A stretch of DNA of 26,673 nt from an uncultured Coprococcus sp. (GTDB lineage: Bacteria; Bacillota; Clostridia; Lachnospirales; Lachnospiraceae), in contig URJI01000034.1 in assembly GCA_900548215.1 (NCBI GenBank), positions 1-26,673 on the forward strand, written 5' to 3'. Both the position numbers and the translations under genes were made by a program. The notes below the pieces were generated by a model. The model worked only from the letters and a program-made list of their open reading frames with translations. It searched no databases and was not told the DNA's origin. Within the stretch, counting starts at the first letter, position 1. Each line of letters starts with the position of its first letter. Shown here piece after piece: positions 23,019-26,673 of this stretch.

Positions 23019-23837
23019 TGATGGCTGCTTATGTTTCTTATGTGATCTGCGGATGGCTAGATATATAAAAGTGATACAGACTGCCGCAACTATGGCAGAT
23101 AAGATGATGGTTGATAAGCAAAACCATGTGGCTGGGATATAGTCCATCACATATGATGATACATTTATGGTTATGTGTAGCAGCATGGAAAGTATAAGTG
23201 ATGAAGACCATACTGTGATTATTGCAAGGATGATTCCCACAGGAAATGCATAACAGAACTGGACGGTATTGCCGTGGGCGAGACCAAATAACAGTGCAGA
23301 CAATATCACAGCGAGGATGTCGGATTTTCTCCACATGAGTGCGCTTCTTGCAGCACCGAGTGATATCCCTCTGAATACGAGCTCCTCTGCTATGGGAGCC
23401 ATGAACATGACGGTGAATACACGGACAGAGCCATTTGACATGGAGAATGAACGAGAAATCAGGTCATGATAATTCTCAAGAAGCTCTGGGTGGCATCTGT
23501 CTATGATGTTCAGGATTCCGGTTGACAATACCTGCAGACATATGCCGGCTGCGATTATCAATATAACAACAATAAAACCGCACAGGATAGAATGGTTTAT
23601 TTTTCCTGTGCGGTTTTTGATTATTTTTTCATCAGCCATATACAGATGACGCTGAAACAGATATATGTATCCGAAGAACAGAATGGTAACTGTGTATGAC
23701 ACAAGAGAATACGGGACTATCTGTGTAATGCCTGTAAGTGATACCGCTGCATATGTAATATTCTGGATCAGCAGCATAGCTGCAGGAGCTGCCACGGCAA
23801 TTCCTAATTTCCTGAAGTTTATATGGGAATTATTCAT
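23001..23837 (-). CDS. CPBP-family intramembrane metalloprotease
   Basis: A 278-residue polytopic membrane protein of the CPBP (CAAX protease/Abi) family. Motif 1 is APIAEELVFRG with E151, E152 and R156, motif 2 is FGLAHGN with H188, and motif 3 is LLHITINV with H221 and N225. These form the expected metal site. There are about seven to eight membrane segments and a basic tail. Members cleave prenylated or other membrane peptides; in Gram-positives many accompany bacteriocin or peptide-signal loci. No such locus is adjacent here; agr is 15 kb away. AGGAGAGG precedes the ATG. Its 3' end overlaps that of the methyltransferase on the other strand. Confidence 0.92.
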   Translation of the reverse strand: MNNSHINFRKLGIAVAAPAAMLLIQNITYAAVSLTGITQIVPYSLVSYTVTILFFGYIYLFQRHLYMADEKIIKNRTGKINHSILCGFIVVILIIAAGICLQVLSTGILNIIDRCHPELLENYHDLISRSFSMSNGSVRVFTVMFMAPIAEELVFRGISLGAARSALMWRKSDILAVILSALLFGLAHGNTVQFCYAFPVGIILAIITVWSSSLILSMLLHITINVSSYVMDYIPATWFCLSTIILSAIVAAVCITFIYLAIRRSHKKHKQPSSDKIS

Positions 23838-23864
23838 ATTGCAAGTCCTCTCCTGAATGCTGAT

Positions 23865-23904
23865 ATGCCTTATATACCATACTTATGTGTGATATATAAG
23901 GCAT
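23865..23904. repeat. Inverted repeat upstream of the CPBP gene
   Basis: A perfect 12-bp inverted repeat (ATGCCTTATATA at 23865-23876, complement at 23893-23904) with a 16-base centre, 28 bases before the CPBP start. There is no T-run after it on the minus strand, so an operator or leader hairpin is more likely than a terminator. Confidence 0.5.
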
Positions 23905-23927
23905 AGTTGTGATTTATAATGTGATTA

Positions 23928-24491
23928 TTACATTTTCTGGATCTTGTTGGCTCTTTCTTTTTCGGCCTTTGCCTTTGCTTTGGCTGCAGCTTTCTCCTCT
24001 TTGCTCAAGTTTGATTTAGCCATATCCTCATCGTACATCTTCTGATATTTTTTCTGCTTGTCGCGAAGCTTCTGGCTGAATGTCTTCTTGGCAGGCTTTT
24101 CTTCCATCTTGCCTCTCACTACTTTGACGCTGACGATATATATGCCGCTGACCATGGCTTTTACCTCACCACGTACAGGCATCTGGTCATATATTCCGTC
24201 GTCACAGATAAGATTGGTGATCTGTGGACCTACCTTTGCTTTGACGATAGGAAGCTTGGCTTTCTGATATCGCTTAGGTGTCTGCTGCATGACTATCTTT
24301 GGAAGTCCTGCGTCCTTCATAGGAAGCATCTTCTTGTCTATGACCATCATCGTGACGGGCTGGGCACCCTCTCTCATCATCTCTTTCTGCGCAGACTGTT
24401 TTTTCTGGAGCCTATTGCCGACAATGTATAAGGCGACAAGAACTCCGATAAGGATAACTGTTATAATTATAACCCATATCCACCATGCCAT
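23928..24491 (-). CDS. Single-pass membrane protein of unknown function
   Basis: A 187-residue protein I do not recognise. It opens directly with a membrane helix (MAWWIWVIIITVILIGVLVALY, about 2-23). A mainly beta-type cytoplasmic domain follows (about 45-130; VTMMVIDKKMLPM, then VKAKVGPQITNLI and GEVKAMVSGIYIVSVKVVRG). The tail is highly charged Lys/Ala/Glu and probably coiled (about 132-187). The topology, helix first and basic tail last, suggests an inside-facing protein that may bind nucleic acid or another negatively charged partner; that is inference. AGGAGG precedes the ATG, and a good promoter lies at 24534-24562. It is followed at 90 bases by the CPBP gene. Confidence 0.85.
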   Translation of the reverse strand: MAWWIWVIIITVILIGVLVALYIVGNRLQKKQSAQKEMMREGAQPVTMMVIDKKMLPMKDAGLPKIVMQQTPKRYQKAKLPIVKAKVGPQITNLICDDGIYDQMPVRGEVKAMVSGIYIVSVKVVRGKMEEKPAKKTFSQKLRDKQKKYQKMYDEDMAKSNLSKEEKAAAKAKAKAEKERANKIQKM

Positions 24492-24533
24492 ATTTATTTC
24501 CTCCTGAATATGTGATTGTTGTCTCGATCAACT

Positions 24534-24562
24534 ATTATAAGCTGATTACTTTTTCGTTGCAA
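24534..24562 (-). promoter_or_regulatory. Sigma-A promoter within the end of the acyltransferase gene
   Basis: On the minus strand TTGCAA (24562-24557) and a perfect TATAAT (24539-24534) are 17 bases apart. It drives the gene starting at 24491. The -35 overlaps the last codons of the PlsC-type gene. Confidence 0.75.
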
Positions 24563-25286
24563 GGGGGAGATTTTTAACTCTGGCCTCCTGGATAAGTTCT
24601 GGTATGGTGTCCAGAACTTCCTTGCGCTCCTTTGGTTTCAGTCCGTTTATGTCGATCGGGTCCAGAAATTCTATGACGACCCTGTGACTACGGATGAAAT
24701 TGTGCTTGTTGGCTTCCATGATATTGTCTGTTCCGCATATGGATACAGGTACGATAGGGCAGCTGGCTTTCTGGGCAATCTTGTAAGCTCCGTCTTTGAA
24801 AGGAAGAAGATCCTCTCCGTCGTTTCTGTGCCCCTCCGGAAATACCATCATGGAGTGACCGGACTTGACTATGTCTGCTGACTGCATGATAGTCTCAAGA
24901 CCTTTTTTAAGATCTGACCTGTCAAGAAATGTACATCCGATATCCTTCATGTACCATGGGAGGATTGGAACTTTCAGGATTCCGTCCTTGGACATGAAAC
25001 CAAGCGGTCTGTTTATAGCATTATGGCAGCACAGAATGTCGAAGAAGCTTCGGTGGTTGCCAACAAATAGTATTGGCTGATCGTCAGGTATACGTTCGAG
25101 ACCAATGACTGTTCTTCTGCAGCCACAGATAAACAGGACTATTCCAAAAAATCCTTTGACCAGCTTCTGTGCTCTTTTGTAGGCTTTCTCCTGATCCTTC
25201 TTTGCCAGAAGGTACAGATACAGGTGATAAGGTGTGCACAGGGGTATGCCAATGAAAGCAAATATATATGCCAATATAGTTCTCAA
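24546..25286 (-). CDS. 1-acyl-glycerol-3-phosphate acyltransferase (PlsC type)
   Basis: A 246-residue membrane-associated acyltransferase, adding the second acyl chain in phosphatidic acid synthesis. An N-terminal hydrophobic region (about 4-28) is followed by the catalytic HX4D block VGNHRSFFD (H78, D83). A binding block FLDRSD (120-125) comes next, then the FPEGHRN block (149-155) and the VPVSI block. The frame is open back to 25418, but TTG 25286 is chosen. AAGGAG lies 8 bases before it, the resulting length is normal, and it starts one base after the malQ stop. The upstream starts lie inside malQ without ribosome sites. Coupling with malQ is translational, though the two functions are unrelated. 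Confidence 0.9.
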   Translation of the reverse strand: MRTILAYIFAFIGIPLCTPYHLYLYLLAKKDQEKAYKRAQKLVKGFFGIVLFICGCRRTVIGLERIPDDQPILFVGNHRSFFDILCCHNAINRPLGFMSKDGILKVPILPWYMKDIGCTFLDRSDLKKGLETIMQSADIVKSGHSMMVFPEGHRNDGEDLLPFKDGAYKIAQKASCPIVPVSICGTDNIMEANKHNFIRSHRVVIEFLDPIDINGLKPKERKEVLDTIPELIQEARVKNLPLATKK

Positions 25287-25287
25287 T

Positions 25288-26673
25288 TTAATTCTCCTTC
25301 TTTTCTGGAACAGGTGTGTATCTTCCATATAACTTTGCCGTCTCAAGAAGTCTGTCTGAAATCTCTTTTGTGAGATCGCAGCTCTGGAATCTCCATGCCC
25401 AGTTGCCTTCGCCAACACCAGGAGTATTCATTCTTGCCCATGAATCAAGTTTTAATACATCCTGCATAGGAACTATAGCCATGTTTGCAACCGATGAGAA
25501 GCAGGCCCTGATCATAACCCAGCAGATATCGCTGGCATCAGTGCTGTAGTATCTTCTGAGTTTATCCTTTGATGTCTCAAATGCCTTGGTGTACCAGCCG
25601 AGAGTCGTGTCGTTGTCATGTGTTCCGGTGTAACATACGCAGTTCCTTGTGTAGTTGTGAGGAAGAAAATCGTTCTCGTCCGGGTTCTCAAATGCGAACT
25701 GAAGTATCTTCATTCCTGGAAGTCCGAATTTATCTCTGAGTTCGATTACAGGCTCGTCTATCTCTCCGAGGTCTTCCGCTATGATAGGAAGATGATAACC
25801 AAGGTTTGCCTCCAGCTGTGTGAAGAAGTTCAGTCCGGGAGCTGGTTTCCACTCTCCGTTTATGGCTGTTTCCTCTCCGTAAGGTACTGCCCAATATTTG
25901 TCAAAGCCTCTGAAGTGGTCAATCCTCAGAAAATCGGTGAGCGTGAGCTGATATTTGATTCGCTTTATCCACCATGCATATCCGGTTTCAGTGTGTTTCT
26001 TCCAGTTGTAAAGTGGGTTGCCCCAGAGCTGGCCTGTTGCTGAGAAATAATCTGGCGGAACGCCTGCAACTTCTATAGGATAACCCTTGGAATCCAGCAT
26101 GAACAGATCCTGATTCGACCATACATCTGCGCTGTCCCATGCAAGGAATATAGGAGTATCGCCGACTATGCTGATGCCAAGATCGTTTGCATAGGTCTTG
26201 AGTGACTGCCATTGCTTTGAGAAGAGAAACTGTATGAAGTTGTAGTAGCCAACTTCCGGTGCAAGTTTTTTCCTCCATGTGGTCTTCTGTCTTGCTGTAG
26301 GATTCTTCAGGGAATCCTCCCACATATACCATGGCATACCCTGATGAGTGTCCTTGCCGGCCATGAACAGGGAGTAATCTGCGAGCCATTCTGTATTCTT
26401 GATGAATGAATTGTATTCTTTCATCAGCTCTGCGTCAGATGACATGTCATCGCTATAGTCTTCGTCTGTAAATCTCTCGTATGCTTTTTTCAGAAGCCCG
26501 GTCTTGAATTCGATCAGATCGCCGTATTCTATCTTCTGTGGATCCCATTTGGGCATATCCTCAAAGTCTTCATCTATGAGAAGCTTTTTTTCCTTGAGAT
26601 CATCGATATCGATGATAAGTGGCTGTCCCGCAAATGCTGAAAATGGCTGGTAAGGTGAATCTCCAAAACCGGT
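25288..26673 (-). CDS. malQ: 4-alpha-glucanotransferase (GH77), 5' end cut by window
   Basis: The visible 461 residues run in frame to the right edge; about 35-40 N-terminal residues of a typical ~500-residue MalQ lie outside. The enzyme (amylomaltase) transfers alpha-1,4-glucan segments in maltodextrin and glycogen metabolism. Family motifs are GFGDSPYQPFSAFAGQPL at the visible start, a sugar-binding QLWGNPLYNW segment, the nucleophile region FLRIDHFRGFDKYWAVP, the acid/base region IIAEDLGEI and the third Asp region GTHDNDTT. All three catalytic regions are intact. The ORF's internal ATG at 26556 is not the start. The gene overlaps no other and is followed after one base by the acyltransferase start TTG. 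Confidence 0.96.
   Translation of the reverse strand, partial: TGFGDSPYQPFSAFAGQPLIIDIDDLKEKKLLIDEDFEDMPKWDPQKIEYGDLIEFKTGLLKKAYERFTDEDYSDDMSSDAELMKEYNSFIKNTEWLADYSLFMAGKDTHQGMPWYMWEDSLKNPTARQKTTWRKKLAPEVGYYNFIQFLFSKQWQSLKTYANDLGISIVGDTPIFLAWDSADVWSNQDLFMLDSKGYPIEVAGVPPDYFSATGQLWGNPLYNWKKHTETGYAWWIKRIKYQLTLTDFLRIDHFRGFDKYWAVPYGEETAINGEWKPAPGLNFFTQLEANLGYHLPIIAEDLGEIDEPVIELRDKFGLPGMKILQFAFENPDENDFLPHNYTRNCVCYTGTHDNDTTLGWYTKAFETSKDKLRRYYSTDASDICWVMIRACFSSVANMAIVPMQDVLKLDSWARMNTPGVGEGNWAWRFQSCDLTKEISDRLLETAKLYGRYTPVPEKKEN

Noticed and set aside
25287..25418. Longer N-terminus for the PlsC-type protein
   Set aside because: It lies inside malQ, has no ribosome site, and the TTG at 25286 has AAGGAG at proper spacing and gives the usual length.

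Overview
The window most likely comes from a Gram-positive, low-to-mid-GC anaerobe of the Clostridia, probably Lachnospiraceae (inference). It has sporulation and germination genes (spoIID/spoIIQ-like, gerA/gerB, spoIIR-like), a clostridial agr quorum-sensing locus, a GH94 cellobiose phosphorylase very like the clostridial enzyme, purine-rich Shine-Dalgarno (SD) sites and many intrinsic terminators. No rRNA, tRNA, CRISPR array, transposase or phage gene was seen. It reads as ordinary chromosome with one accessory-type signalling locus.

Layout. 1-770: a gene-poor edge and a cold-shock gene (minus) with its own promoter. 770-2642: a divergent SpoIID-family protein and a SpoIIQ-like degenerate M23 protein (plus). 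2789-5272: cellobiose phosphorylase (minus). 5451-8084: an agrB-agrA-agrC operon (minus). 8420-8575: a 51-codon agrD-type autoinducer gene, too short for routine ORF calling, transcribed divergently from agrB. The two promoters flank a ~70 bp palindrome built from LytTR-like half-sites. 8841-9467: an unknown membrane-anchored protein. 9619-11820: a large secreted surface protein (minus). 12027-13031: an aldose 1-epimerase (minus). 13249-14615: a membrane-anchored SGNH hydrolase and a DUF4358 lipoprotein. 14882-17020: flavin reductase, ispE and a GntR/FCD regulator. 17187-20750: a germination operon in which the GerB permease is fused to the N-terminal part of a GerC-like lipoprotein, followed by a SpoIIR-like protein lacking its C-terminal signature. 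20839-23018: ddl, DUF1934 and a methyltransferase. 23001-26673 (minus): a CPBP protease, a small membrane protein, a PlsC-type acyltransferase and malQ (cut by the right edge).

How the parts fit. AgrB would process and export the AgrD peptide, AgrC would sense it, and AgrA would act on the shared divergent control region to drive both agrBAC and agrD. No clear terminator separates agrC from the co-directional cellobiose phosphorylase. A second theme is sporulation/germination genes with missing or altered parts: SpoIID without the expected active-site Glu, SpoIIQ without zinc ligands, a GerB-GerC fusion without the rest of GerC, and a short SpoIIR. This fits either a lineage losing sporulation or one that has remodelled it; the sequence alone cannot decide.
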